A stretch of 16,825 nt of DNA from an uncultured Bacteroides sp. (GCA_900557355.1 USSR01000067.1:1-16825); one strand, 5' to 3'. Counted from the stretch's first letter, positions 1 to 6,410 are shown. The notes: generated by a model not told the origin, from the sequence alone. Translations and numbers: made by a program.

Positions 1-611
1 ACCCTCACCATCGCCACTATGCCTTGGATGGAACCGAAACCGGGTAGCATGGGATTGCCCAATCCGCAATATGATGTAGACCTGATAGACAACGACGGTC
101 GTTCTGTGGAAGCCGGCGAACAGGGACAAATCGTAATTCGTACGGATAAAGGCAAGCCGTTGGGATTGTTTAAAGAGTACTACCGTGATCCGGAACGTAC
201 ACACGAAGCTTGGAATAATGGTATCTACTATACGGGAGACGTTGCCTGGAAAGATGAAGACGGTTATCTTTGGTTTGTAGGCCGTGCAGACGATGTGATC
301 AAGAGCTCCGGTTATCGTATCGGCCCATTCGAAGTGGAAAGTGCCTTGATGACGCATCCCGCTGTAATAGAATGTGCCATCACAGGCGTACCCGATGAAA
401 TCCGCGGTCAGGTAGTGAAAGCTACCATCGTACTGGCTAAAGAATATAAGGGAAAGAGGGTGAAGAGCTTATCAAGGAATTGCAAAATCATGTAAAAAAA
501 GTGACGGCTCCTTACAAGTACCCACGTGTGATTGAATTTGTAGACGAACTACCGAAAACCATCAGTGGAAAGATCCGTCGTGTGGAAATCCGGAAGAACG
601 ATACAAAATAA
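1..611 (+). pseudogene. AMP-forming acyl-CoA ligase, 3' part, frameshifted
   Basis: This is the C-terminal part of an adenylate-forming acyl-CoA synthetase, which activates a carboxylic acid with ATP and joins it to CoA in the cytoplasm. The reading frame is open from base 1, so the gene starts outside the window. Visible family features are the [20 protein letters not shown] stretch, the hinge and core motif [11 protein letters not shown], and [20 protein letters not shown]. The frame breaks near 450-461: frame 1 runs to a stop at 493-495, while the true C-terminus continues in frame 3 ([20 protein letters not shown], then [10 protein letters not shown] with the conserved catalytic lysine) to TAA at 609-611. 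Inserting one base after about position 452 restores [12 protein letters not shown], so the lesion looks like a one-base deletion near the GGGAAAGAGGG run. Either a real inactivating mutation or a sequencing error is possible. The acid substrate cannot be told from this fragment. Confidence 0.85.
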
Positions 612-707
612 AGGAAAAAATAGAAGGAATAGGCTACTTCTAAATCGTTTGCACCTTTTATGTTACTTTTTGATCAATTTGAGTTATTCTGTTTCCCGCA
701 AACCGCT

Positions 708-715
708 TACATTTG
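708..715 (+). promoter_or_regulatory. candidate -7 promoter element (TACATTTG)
   Basis: TACATTTG matches the Bacteroides -7 consensus TAnnTTTG and lies 34 bases before the ATG at 750. The best upstream TTTG (678-681) is 26 bases away, longer than the usual 19-21, so the -33 half is weak. Its position favours the start at 750 over the upstream in-frame ATG at 660. Confidence 0.3.
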
Positions 716-749
716 CGACCGGAAAGTACAACTAAAAGATTTAAAGCAC

Positions 750-947
750 ATGATTACAAGTAGAAAGATTTCTCAGATTAACGTTTTCGCAGGTAGTCCC
801 TGGGAAGTGGAAAGCGTGAAGCAGCTGTTAAAGTCAGCTTACATCAACGCTTCAACTGAAGACAAAGGCAACGGCATTCATGTGTCTGTTCCCTGTCAAC
901 AGTACACCGCTGCTGTACGGGTTATCAGCAACCGAAAGGCTTTATAA
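750..947 (+). CDS. DUF2007-type putative signal-transducing protein
   Basis: This is a 65-residue cytoplasmic protein with no signal peptide. It reads VFAGSPWEVESVKQLLKSAY near the N-terminus, followed by a predicted beta segment (HVSVP) and a C-terminal AAVRVISN strand. This short alpha/beta layout, with a GSPWE motif followed by a helix, is that of the DUF2007 family (called putative signal-transducing proteins), whose role is unknown. The frame stays open upstream to an ATG at 660, but the extra 30 residues (MLLFDQFELFCF...) are unlike the family and overlap a promoter-like motif, so ATG 750 is chosen. It appears to be a single-gene unit: a broken ligase gene lies before it and a strong terminator lies just after its stop. 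No biochemical role can be assigned. Confidence 0.75.
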   Translation: MITSRKISQINVFAGSPWEVESVKQLLKSAYINASTEDKGNGIHVSVPCQQYTAAVRVISNRKAL

Positions 948-969
948 GACTTGAGAGAAGACGAAGTGA

Positions 970-1013
970 AAAAGACTGCCCCTTGGAAGAAATTCCTTCA
1001 GGGGCAGTTTTTA
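970..1013. terminator. bidirectional intrinsic terminator
   Basis: ACTGCCCC (975-982) pairs with GGGGCAGT (1001-1008), with a further GGAA/TTCC pairing inside the loop. A-rich sequence lies before the stem and T-rich sequence after it, so it can end the rightward transcript of the DUF2007 gene and the leftward transcript of the lipoprotein gene, which stops at 1016. Confidence 0.85.
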
Positions 1014-1015
1014 TA

Positions 1016-1465
1016 TCAATATACCGCTTCTCCACCTTCGGGTTTCTCACGATATTTTATATCAAAACGCCCCTCTTTGATACTCCCACCACTAAATGTG
1101 CCACTGATAATGGTTCCATCCATACGAGTAATATAGGCTTCACCATCTTCCAAATCTTCTCTATCAAAAACAGCATCTATGTAAGTACAACTAGCTCCTT
1201 GTCGGGGATTCACAATCACCAGATGCAAACCACTAAAGATACCGACTTCCGCATCAATTGCAACATAATGATTTTCCTCATCATCATAAAAACGAGCAGA
1301 TGGTATTCCATACCGCCCACTGGTATATACCCAACCGTCTATCAGACAACCCAATGTATTTTCACCTGTAGTTGTAGCTTCCGGCATCAATGTCGGGTCT
1401 ACACTTCTATCTTCTTCACAGGCACAGCAACAAATCAGCAGGAACAGAAATAACAACTTTTTCAT
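1016..1465 (-). CDS. small lipoprotein of unknown function
   Basis: This is a 149-residue predicted lipoprotein. ATG 1465 gives a clean type II signal peptide, MKKLLFLFLLICCCACEE, with a run of cysteines at the lipobox. An in-frame ATG at 1552 would add 29 residues that overlap the preceding gene and hide the signal, so it is rejected. After a short linker the mature part has GCLIDGWVYTSGR, an aromatic NHYVAIDAEVGIFSGLHLVI segment and a C-terminal stretch of alternating strands (GTIISGTFSGGSIKEGRFDI). This resembles the small beta-rich lipoproteins of Bacteroidetes in the DUF6252 group, but that match is from memory and tentative. It starts 5 bases after the stop of the outer-membrane protein gene, so the two are almost certainly co-transcribed. 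They may form a surface or periplasmic pair of unknown role. Confidence 0.75.
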   Translation of the reverse strand: MKKLLFLFLLICCCACEEDRSVDPTLMPEATTTGENTLGCLIDGWVYTSGRYGIPSARFYDDEENHYVAIDAEVGIFSGLHLVIVNPRQGASCTYIDAVFDREDLEDGEAYITRMDGTIISGTFSGGSIKEGRFDIKYREKPEGGEAVY

Positions 1466-1470
1466 AGCGC

Positions 1471-2115
1471 TCAAAAATGATAGTTTAAACCGAAGACTAA
1501 AGATAACTGACCGAAATAACCGGTACCGGTTTTCGGATTTTCCACATTCCACTTCTCATCGTGATACTTCACCGAATAAGTTTCTGTGCTGGATGCCAGC
1601 CAGTTCAGGCGGGCCGAAGCTCCCCAGTGGCTCGTCAGGAAATACTCGCCCGAGAGGGTCAGGTTACCTGCAAGTTTATCCATCGAAACATCCCGCGGCT
1701 TGCCATACACCTTACTTTTATCCTTATAGAACTGATAGCCTATTCCACCTGCCAACTGAAGTTGATAATGTTTCTTCACCATCGTCAAAGATACCTGCGG
1801 CGCCATGTAGTGCATCAGAATCTTATCCGCCCCGGTGTCGTGCGTATTTTTATAGGAACTTCCCTGATACAGCACTCCCACCCCGAACTTCAACTTCCGA
1901 CCGGCAACTTGTGCCAAATAGCTGACATCCCAAGCCACTCCTTTTCGTAAATCACTGCGATAGGCATCCGATCTGTCGGTGATTCCCATCAATTGTCCCA
2001 AATACCATGACGGTCCGGCATGAACAGAAAAAGAGGACCTTTTATCACCTGCACTTTGGGCGTACAGAGAGGTAGTTAATAACACCCCTACAAGGAAACA
2101 AAGCAAGTACTTCAT
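1471..2115 (-). CDS. small outer-membrane beta-barrel protein
   Basis: This is a 214-residue protein with a type I signal peptide (MKYLLCFLVGVLLTTSLYAQ, cleavage likely after A19). The mature part is built of alternating hydrophobic strands, for example KLKFGVGVLYQGSSYK, HYQLQLAGGIGYQFYK and HWGASARLNWLASS. It ends with LSLVFGLNYHF, a typical C-terminal beta-signal with a final phenylalanine recognised by the BAM machinery. The length suits an 8- to 10-stranded barrel of the OmpA-barrel / outer-membrane porin-like type. No OmpA peptidoglycan-binding domain is present. It is the first gene of a two-gene unit with the lipoprotein just downstream. The cargo or ligand cannot be inferred. The 72 bases between it and the GH20 gene contain no promoter I trust. 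Confidence 0.75.
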   Translation of the reverse strand: MKYLLCFLVGVLLTTSLYAQSAGDKRSSFSVHAGPSWYLGQLMGITDRSDAYRSDLRKGVAWDVSYLAQVAGRKLKFGVGVLYQGSSYKNTHDTGADKILMHYMAPQVSLTMVKKHYQLQLAGGIGYQFYKDKSKVYGKPRDVSMDKLAGNLTLSGEYFLTSHWGASARLNWLASSTETYSVKYHDEKWNVENPKTGTGYFGQLSLVFGLNYHF

Positions 2116-2187
2116 AATGATTTGTATAGCGTTTTTTCTATTAAATGCAAAAAAAAGAAAAGTACTGCATACCGACAGCTTTTTCTG

Positions 2188-3867
2188 TTATCTTTTTCGT
2201 TCCACGTCTTGCGTACGGAAGAATGCTTCGGAATAGCGCGCCCCCCAAAGTTCATAACGTTCATACTGCGTCTCTACTTTACGGGAGAAGTTCTCCCAGT
2301 TCTTCTTCTCCAAAGGCGACCAGACATTTTCCGCCAGTGCCGACATACGTGGGAAAACGGCAAACTCTGCTTTCCAGGTAGTAGGGATGTATTCAGTCCA
2401 CAAGCACCCCTGTGCTCCCCAGACAAGTTTTTGTTGTTGCGCAGTCAGCGAATCGGGCACAATCTGAAAACCATATACTTTCTCCAGAGGCAACGGACCA
2501 CGCGGACCGATTTCCGCTTGGGTACGGCTCTCTTTCAGATTGAAGTACGACCAGGCAGAGCAAGTGAATATTGTGCGGTGATTCGTCTTCAACGCCTTCT
2601 TTCCAAATTCCGGACGGCGCCAGTTCATCACGATGCAATCTTCCGAAATACCTCCTTCAAGGATTTCATCCCAACCGATAAGCGTCTTTCCTTTACCGTT
2701 CACCACATCTTGCACATAATGAACGAAGTAACTTTGCAATGTCTTCTCATCTTTCAGTCCATGTTCACGCATGAATTGCTGTGTTTCTTCCGACTCCTGC
2801 CACCAACGCTTGGCACATTCGTCTCCGCCAACATGGATATATTGGCCGGGGAACAAGTCACACAATTCAGAAAACACATCTTTCAGAAAGTCGAAAACTT
2901 CCGGTTTGGGCGCCAGCACGTTATTGAATTTATTAAAGATACCCCACGTCAGTGCCGCTTTCTTCGGCTCATCCGGCGTAGTACTGAATTGCGGATAGGT
3001 GGCAAGGACAGCCATGCAGTGACCGGGAATATCTATTTCGGGTATCACCGTGATGTGACGTTCGGCAGCATAGCGCACTATCTCGCGCACATCTTCATGG
3101 GTATAATATCCGCCATAAGGCAACGGTTGGTATTTTCCCGGATAAAGTCCGAGGATTTCCCCTTCACGGACGGAACCTTTCTCTGTCAGTTCCGGTCGGC
3201 ATTTCATTTCAACACGCCAGGCTTGGTCGTCTGTCAGATGCCAGTGGAAATAGTTGAGTTTATGCAGTGCAAGATAATCGATATACTTCTTAATGAATGA
3301 TACCGGAAAGAAATGGCGCACCACATCGAGATGCATGCCCCGATAGGCAAAGCGGGGATAGTCATTCACCTTCACAGCCGGAAGGATAGGCAACACTCCG
3401 GCACGGGTAGGCAGCAATTGTATCAGTGTCTGCACACCATAGAAAACACCTGCTTCGTCATTTCCTTCAATGCGTATGCCCTCCGCCGGAATAATCTCCA
3501 ACTGATAACCACCGGAAACCTCTCCGTTCTTCCGGTTAATTAGAACGATACAAGCTGGTTCACCAGGTTTCAGAGTGATTGCTTCTACCGCAGGATTCCC
3601 TTTCCTCCGGGATTTACCCGTCTTAGGAATTTCCGTTTGCAGCGGTATGCCGAGATAACGGTCCATATAATCCGCCAGATACATAGCCGAGGATGCCAAT
3701 GCAGGCTCCGACACACGAATCATCGTATTACGTTGGATTTGAAACTCTCCCTGTCCGGTCACGGTAATTTCCACCGGTTCGGGAATGATGTTGAAAGGTT
3801 TCTCCTGTGCCTGCCCGGCAAGCGCAGTAAGGGCAAGGGTTGCAGCCATAATTTTCTTTAAGTACAT
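2188..3867 (-). CDS. exported GH20 beta-N-acetylhexosaminidase
   Basis: This 559-residue enzyme removes terminal beta-linked GlcNAc or GalNAc from glycans by the substrate-assisted GH20 mechanism. ATG 3867 gives a signal peptide (MYLKKIMAATLALTALAGQA), so the product is exported, probably to the periplasm. Residues 24-165 form the GH20b N-terminal domain (FNIIPEPVEITVTGQGEF). The TIM barrel follows, beginning DYPRFAYRGMHLDVVRHFFP (169-188) with HWHLTDDQAWRVE near 208-220. The catalytic pair is D349-E350 in HVGGDECAKRWW. A late WGAQGCLWTEYIPTTWKAEF motif supplies substrate-binding tryptophans. The frame is open 94 codons upstream to 4149, but that stretch is low-complexity and lacks family similarity. 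A TATATTTG promoter motif lies just before the chosen start. The gene is separated from the SusC/D locus by mobile-element remnants and its own terminator-bounded region, so co-regulation with the locus is uncertain. Confidence 0.93.
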   Translation of the reverse strand: MYLKKIMAATLALTALAGQAQEKPFNIIPEPVEITVTGQGEFQIQRNTMIRVSEPALASSAMYLADYMDRYLGIPLQTEIPKTGKSRRKGNPAVEAITLKPGEPACIVLINRKNGEVSGGYQLEIIPAEGIRIEGNDEAGVFYGVQTLIQLLPTRAGVLPILPAVKVNDYPRFAYRGMHLDVVRHFFPVSFIKKYIDYLALHKLNYFHWHLTDDQAWRVEMKCRPELTEKGSVREGEILGLYPGKYQPLPYGGYYTHEDVREIVRYAAERHITVIPEIDIPGHCMAVLATYPQFSTTPDEPKKAALTWGIFNKFNNVLAPKPEVFDFLKDVFSELCDLFPGQYIHVGGDECAKRWWQESEETQQFMREHGLKDEKTLQSYFVHYVQDVVNGKGKTLIGWDEILEGGISEDCIVMNWRRPEFGKKALKTNHRTIFTCSAWSYFNLKESRTQAEIGPRGPLPLEKVYGFQIVPDSLTAQQQKLVWGAQGCLWTEYIPTTWKAEFAVFPRMSALAENVWSPLEKKNWENFSRKVETQYERYELWGARYSEAFFRTQDVERKR

Positions 3868-3888
3868 AGATGATGATGATTTATACTG

Positions 3889-3896
3889 CAAATATA
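3889..3896 (-). promoter_or_regulatory. -7 promoter element for GH20 gene (TATATTTG)
   Basis: Read on the minus strand, the sequence is TATATTTG, an exact match to the Bacteroides TAnnTTTG -7 element, 22 bases before the GH20 ATG. No clear TTTG is present 19-21 bases further upstream. It supports both the start at 3867 and independent transcription of the gene. Confidence 0.45.
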
Positions 3897-4055
3897 AGGC
3901 TTTTACGGAAAGCTGCTTAATCATTCGCCCGGAATAAAGGGAAAAATGAAGTAATGCCCAAGGCAAAACATGCTTTGGCCTGATGCATTTTCCCATTTTG
4001 GTACCGACAAATCTTCGTCCTTCAATTGCAGGCCCGACAGTTTCCATGTGGGGGC

Positions 4056-4099
4056 CCGGCAGCCCGCAGTTGGAAAACGGACAGACCGCAATTGGAAAA
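4056..4099. repeat. two-copy 22-bp tandem repeat
   Basis: Unit 1 (4056-4077) and unit 2 (4078-4099) are adjacent and agree at 18 of 22 positions. Both end in TTGGAAAA and share the CAG-CCGCA core. A more diverged third copy may lie just left, around 4021-4050. Function unknown. Confidence 0.7.
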
Positions 4100-4111
4100 T
4101 AAAGTTTTGAA

Positions 4112-4127
4112 CCGGGCATCCGGGCAT
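4112..4127. repeat. tandem 8-bp repeat (CCGGGCAT x2)
   Basis: CCGGGCAT occurs twice head to tail, 12 bases after the 22-bp tandem repeat. It is short enough to be slippage and has no known role. Confidence 0.5.
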
Positions 4128-4285
4128 TTTCCTTTAAGCAAATCAACAAAAAGAATAGGGTAAATGCAAGTTTATCTGCCTTCTACGCCTCGCATTGCTG
4201 CCCATACCACCCGGAAGTACCTATCAATAAAGAGTTTAAAGCATAGCGGTGTGGAATGTAAAGAGTAGAGAAACAAGAAGATGCC

Positions 4286-4323
4286 TAAAAAAATAAAACT
4301 CCATAAATCAATGATTCATGGAG
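4286..4323 (-). terminator. orphan leftward intrinsic terminator
   Basis: CTCCAT (4299-4304) pairs with ATGGAG (4318-4323), and after one mismatch AATC (4306-4309) pairs with GATT (4313-4316) around a 3-base loop. On the minus strand the hairpin is followed by a T-rich tract, TTTTATTTTTTT. No minus-strand gene lies directly before it. The nearest, the methylase gene, has its own terminator at 5037-5077. Confidence 0.6.
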
Positions 4324-4680
4324 CTCTAATCAAGTACCCTTAACGGATGAAATATTGAACCTTTGGAATGATTTTTTAGAAATAGTAGATTATCTGCAAT
4401 CAACGCCACAAATTAGCAAAATTATAGAGAGTATTTAGCAAGTATAGTAATAAGGACAAAAATATCAGTACACCTATAAAATACAACTATAATAAATTAA
4501 TATACAACAATTTAACGCCGTAATCCGAGATTCAGAAAGTACTATTTTAGTAGGTGTGATAAAGACCTAGCTGTTAGCCATCCATCAAAAATTTTCCAGA
4601 TATTTTTTTGAAAATTCAGCCTATTAGACTTTACTTTCCTACTAAACCACATATTTATATATGTATAAAACAAATAAACT

Positions 4681-4875
4681 ATGGATAATAACAACTACAA
4701 AAGACAGTATCGACAACTGAATGATACAACCAAACAAAAGATTAGCCAAAGTCTAAGAGGTAGAACAAAATCAGCCACTCACACCCAAGCTATATCTAAC
4801 GGACTGAAAAAGTATTGGGCAACAGTACCCAATCAACCTAATAATAATGAAAATAAAAATGAAGAACATGAATAA
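4681..4875 (+). CDS. small NUMOD3-like protein, mobile-element type
   Basis: This 64-residue protein is basic in its first two thirds and Asn/Glu-rich at the C-terminus. Residues 18-45 (TKQKISQSLRGRTKSATHTQ, then AISNGLKKYW) resemble a NUMOD3 DNA-binding motif: a TKQKIS...LRGR helix-turn element followed by a second similar helix. NUMOD3 usually sits beside a GIY-YIG or HNH nuclease domain, but none is present here, so this is a stand-alone DNA-binding peptide. Similar short ORFs occur, as I recall, in Bacteroides conjugative elements, which agrees with the methylase-like gene nearby. The start is the only ATG before the motif. The following tiny frame begins at 4859 and overlaps its 3' end. 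DNA binding is inferred, and whether it is functional is not known. Confidence 0.5.
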   Translation: MDNNNYKRQYRQLNDTTKQKISQSLRGRTKSATHTQAISNGLKKYWATVPNQPNNNENKNEEHE

Positions 4876-4933
4876 AATATACGGTTTAAATATAGATGCG
4901 TTGAGGCTCGTTCGTCTAACATTTCATCAGTGA
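4859..4933 (+). CDS. possible 24-residue peptide or truncated gene start
   Basis: ATG 4859 overlaps the end of the NUMOD3-like gene and opens a frame reading MKNMNKIYGLNIDALRLVRL, ending at TGA 4931-4933. The overlap suggests translational coupling. A second frame, open from 4930 to about 5006, continues without stops (VIWTYKMGSGTTITVNFAVN), which could mean a frameshifted or truncated longer gene. I do not recognise either piece. Confidence 0.2.
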   Translation: MKNMNKIYGLNIDALRLVRLTFHQ

Positions 4934-5036
4934 TATGGACATACAAGATGGGATCAGGCACGACAATCACTGTGAATTTTGCTGTTAATGTTCTGTTAGG
5001 ACAATGACTTTCACAATCGAAAAAATTGGGAAATAT

Positions 5037-5077
5037 AAAAGCCTCCGTAACCGTTTAAGGATTATAGAGGCTTTTAC
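5037..5077. terminator. bidirectional intrinsic terminator
   Basis: AAAAGCCTC (5037-5045) pairs with GAGGCTTTT (5067-5075). T-tracts on both strands let it end the leftward methylase transcript (stop at 5079) and any rightward transcript from the small genes at 4681-4933. Confidence 0.8.
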
Positions 5078-5078
5078 T

Positions 5079-5807
5079 TTAGAAGTTCAAAGACAACTGT
5101 AACGGTCTTGCTTTTTCAGTGATTTGCTCTTTTATTTCAGGGCTTTTTTCAAACGTTTGTTCCAGGCGCTTAATAAAACAAGTTTCTCCTGCACCTTTCA
5201 CCTTCAAAGATGGAAACCATATTCCACCAATCAGTATCAGAGCTATGCAATAACTTCTCCAGTGCTCCATAGTGAGAGCATTCATCCATGCAATTTCACC
5301 GGGAATTGAGTTCATTAACATATTGACAACTGCCATTTTCACGCATATAATATCAATATCAGAACCAAAGCATCTAGGTCTCCTGCCCTGATTTTTATCT
5401 GCACATGTCTTTGCGGCTGCCAATAACAATGTACCTGAACCACAAGTTGGATCACAAACGGACTGTTCGGGTGTTAGCTCGTCACATCTGACAGCGAAAG
5501 CCATCATTCTTCCTATATGATTGTCAGTGAAAAATTGTCCGTTGTGGCCATTTGAAATAAATTGCATGAACACGCCCCCTAAAGCATCCTCGAAGTCTTC
5601 CGAAGCATCGGCAATAATATGGAGCATTTCAAAGAAAAGAGGCATTTCTTCCTTTGTATATTGTTTCTCTACCCTCAAATAATCCTCTGACAACATACCT
5701 GCAGATAGACAATAGAGGCTTACATCTAAAAAATCACAGAATACATTTTCCCTACTTCGGCTATAACAAAGCCTGTCATAATGCGCTTGAAACTCTTTTG
5801 AAATCAT
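5079..5807 (-). CDS. orphan N-6 DNA methylase-like protein of conjugative-element type
   Basis: This 242-residue protein resembles the middle of HsdM-type N-6 adenine methylases. GQFFT (90-94) matches the GQ(F/Y)FTP segment that precedes the catalytic domain. DPTCGSGTLLLAAA (119-132) is the SAM-binding motif I, and FGSDID (147-152) is the next acidic-loop motif. The catalytic NPP(Y/F) motif, expected about 60 residues later, is missing: the chain runs from MNALTMEHW into IALILIGGIWFPS and soon ends. No specificity subunit or endonuclease is nearby. Short proteins of this kind are common in Bacteroides conjugative transposons, among ssDNA-handling and PcfJ/PcfK-type genes, with unknown function. 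SAM binding is plausible, but methylation is doubtful. The gene is followed by a strong terminator and preceded, 100 bases upstream, by the left arm of a perfect 33-bp inverted repeat. Confidence 0.75.
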   Translation of the reverse strand: MISKEFQAHYDRLCYSRSRENVFCDFLDVSLYCLSAGMLSEDYLRVEKQYTKEEMPLFFEMLHIIADASEDFEDALGGVFMQFISNGHNGQFFTDNHIGRMMAFAVRCDELTPEQSVCDPTCGSGTLLLAAAKTCADKNQGRRPRCFGSDIDIICVKMAVVNMLMNSIPGEIAWMNALTMEHWRSYCIALILIGGIWFPSLKVKGAGETCFIKRLEQTFEKSPEIKEQITEKARPLQLSLNF

Positions 5808-5814
5808 ATTATTA

Positions 5815-5846
5815 TTGTTTTAAAGATTAATGCTCGTCTAGATTTG
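5815..5846 (+). promoter_or_regulatory. possible rightward promoter into the inverted-repeat region
   Basis: TAGATTTG (5839-5846) matches the Bacteroides -7 element exactly, and TTG (5815-5817) lies 21 bases upstream where the -33 element should be. It points away from the methylase gene toward the inverted repeat. No coding gene lies downstream on this strand, so it is either chance or drives a non-coding transcript. Confidence 0.25.
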
Positions 5847-5907
5847 AAACCTATCTATATTCACTTTTTTCGTTCTCTCTTCTAACGGCAGACTTTTTTT
5901 AAAAACT

Positions 5908-6104
5908 TATGCCCTTACTGAGTTATCAACCTTATCTATAGGCGTTTTTAGTTTTGTAGACAGCTTATACAAGGCTATGGGATTAAATACTACCCGCAGG
6001 TGTGGAGATTTCAGCCCATACCCGTAGGGTTTGCCTTGAAGGAGCTACAGGCTACGAAACATCCTTTGCCGTATAGATAAGGTTGATAACTCAGTAAGGG
6101 CATA
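5908..6104. repeat. perfect 33-bp inverted repeat with 131-bp spacer
   Basis: The left arm (5908-5940) and right arm (6072-6104) are exact reverse complements over 33 bases, from TATGCCCTTACTGAG to CTTATCTATA on the left. Pairing stops at 5907/6105 and 5941/6071. Weaker inverted similarity continues outward, with T-rich and TCTCTCTT tracts on both sides (about 5863-5907 and 6105-6150). The spacer has no open frame of note. No matching target-site duplication flanks the arms (left flank AACTT, right flank CAATA). Candidate roles are a DNA inversion site upstream of the methylase gene or a MITE with 33-bp ends. Confidence 0.85.
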
Positions 6105-6166
6105 CAATATGAGGATGCCGGTAGGTAAAAGAGAGAGAAAAAAAAGGAGCGCAAAAAGTCCACTCT

Positions 6167-6187
6167 CCCGTTGTGTTCCACAACGGG
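6167..6187. other. perfect 9-bp hairpin
   Basis: CCCGTTGTG (6167-6175) pairs with CACAACGGG (6179-6187) around a 3-base loop TTC. A-rich sequence rather than T-rich follows on the plus strand, so it is not a standard terminator there. It sits between the 33-bp inverted repeat and the IS200-like remnant. Confidence 0.6.
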
Positions 6188-6317
6188 GTAAAAAAAGAAA
6201 AATAGGAAATTGTGGGGATATGCATTATGTGAACTACCGCTAAGCTAAAGACTTAGCGGCTTCGGAGATACTAATACTTTCTCTCTTTTCCTGCTTCTTC
6301 CTGCCATTGCTTTTTAG

Positions 6318-6389
6318 GACACGAGGTCGGTCATCCCCGGAAATGTCAGCCAGGAGACTATCAGAAAATATATCGAAAGCCAAGGGTAG
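6318..6389 (+). pseudogene. IS200/IS605 TnpA C-terminal fragment
   Basis: The frame reads GNVSQETIRKYIESQG before TAG at 6387-6389. This matches the last helix of IS200-type TnpA, which ends in a Y-I-x-x-Q motif whose tyrosine is the catalytic residue (here within TAT 6369-6371). A stop codon lies immediately upstream (6315-6317), and the HUH motif and the rest of the protein are absent. It is therefore a dead remnant of about 23 codons. The assignment rests on a short match. Confidence 0.4.
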
Positions 6390-6410
6390 CCTATGCTACC
6401 CTGCATTTTT
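6384..6410 (+). terminator. hairpin with T-tract after the tnpA fragment
   Basis: GGGTAGC (6384-6390) pairs with GCTACCC (6395-6401) around a CTAT loop and is followed by TGCATTTTT. The stop codon of the tnpA fragment lies within the stem. It would terminate rightward transcription. Confidence 0.55.

Larger units (their letters stand above)
3897..4680. other. gene-free interval between GH20 gene and mobile remnant
   Basis: I find no convincing gene here. The left part (to about 4130) is GC-richer and holds a tandem 22-bp repeat and a tandem 8-bp repeat. The right part is strongly AT-rich and holds one terminator-like hairpin (4286-4323) and short palindromes such as AATTTTC/GAAAATT (4590-4596 and 4610-4616). 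The change in composition near 4140 suggests a junction between resident and acquired DNA. Confidence 0.5.

Noticed and set aside
621..642. TAGAAG/CTTCTA hairpin after the ligase gene as a terminator
   Set aside because: The stem is only 6 bp with a 10-base loop and is not followed by a T-tract.
660..749. Longer start for the DUF2007-type gene
   Set aside because: The extra 30 residues are unlike the family, and the region contains a -7 promoter-like motif.
2122..3300. Long open frame on the plus strand opposite the GH20 gene
   Set aside because: It lies antisense to a clearly conserved GH20 gene with catalytic motifs. Its translation has no recognisable domain and arises from codon bias on the other strand.
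3868..4149. Extended N-terminus of the GH20 protein
   Set aside because: The frame is open for 94 more codons, but a good signal peptide starts at 3867, a promoter motif lies just before it, and the upstream stretch overlaps tandem repeats and has no family similarity.
5941..6071. Promoter inside the spacer of the 33-bp inverted repeat
   Set aside because: Only partial matches such as TAGCCTTG were found, without a TTTG at the right distance in either direction.
6155..6166. 12-base match AAAAGTCCACTC shared with the region near 12206
   Set aside because: In a window of this size several 12-base matches are expected by chance, and the surroundings do not align.
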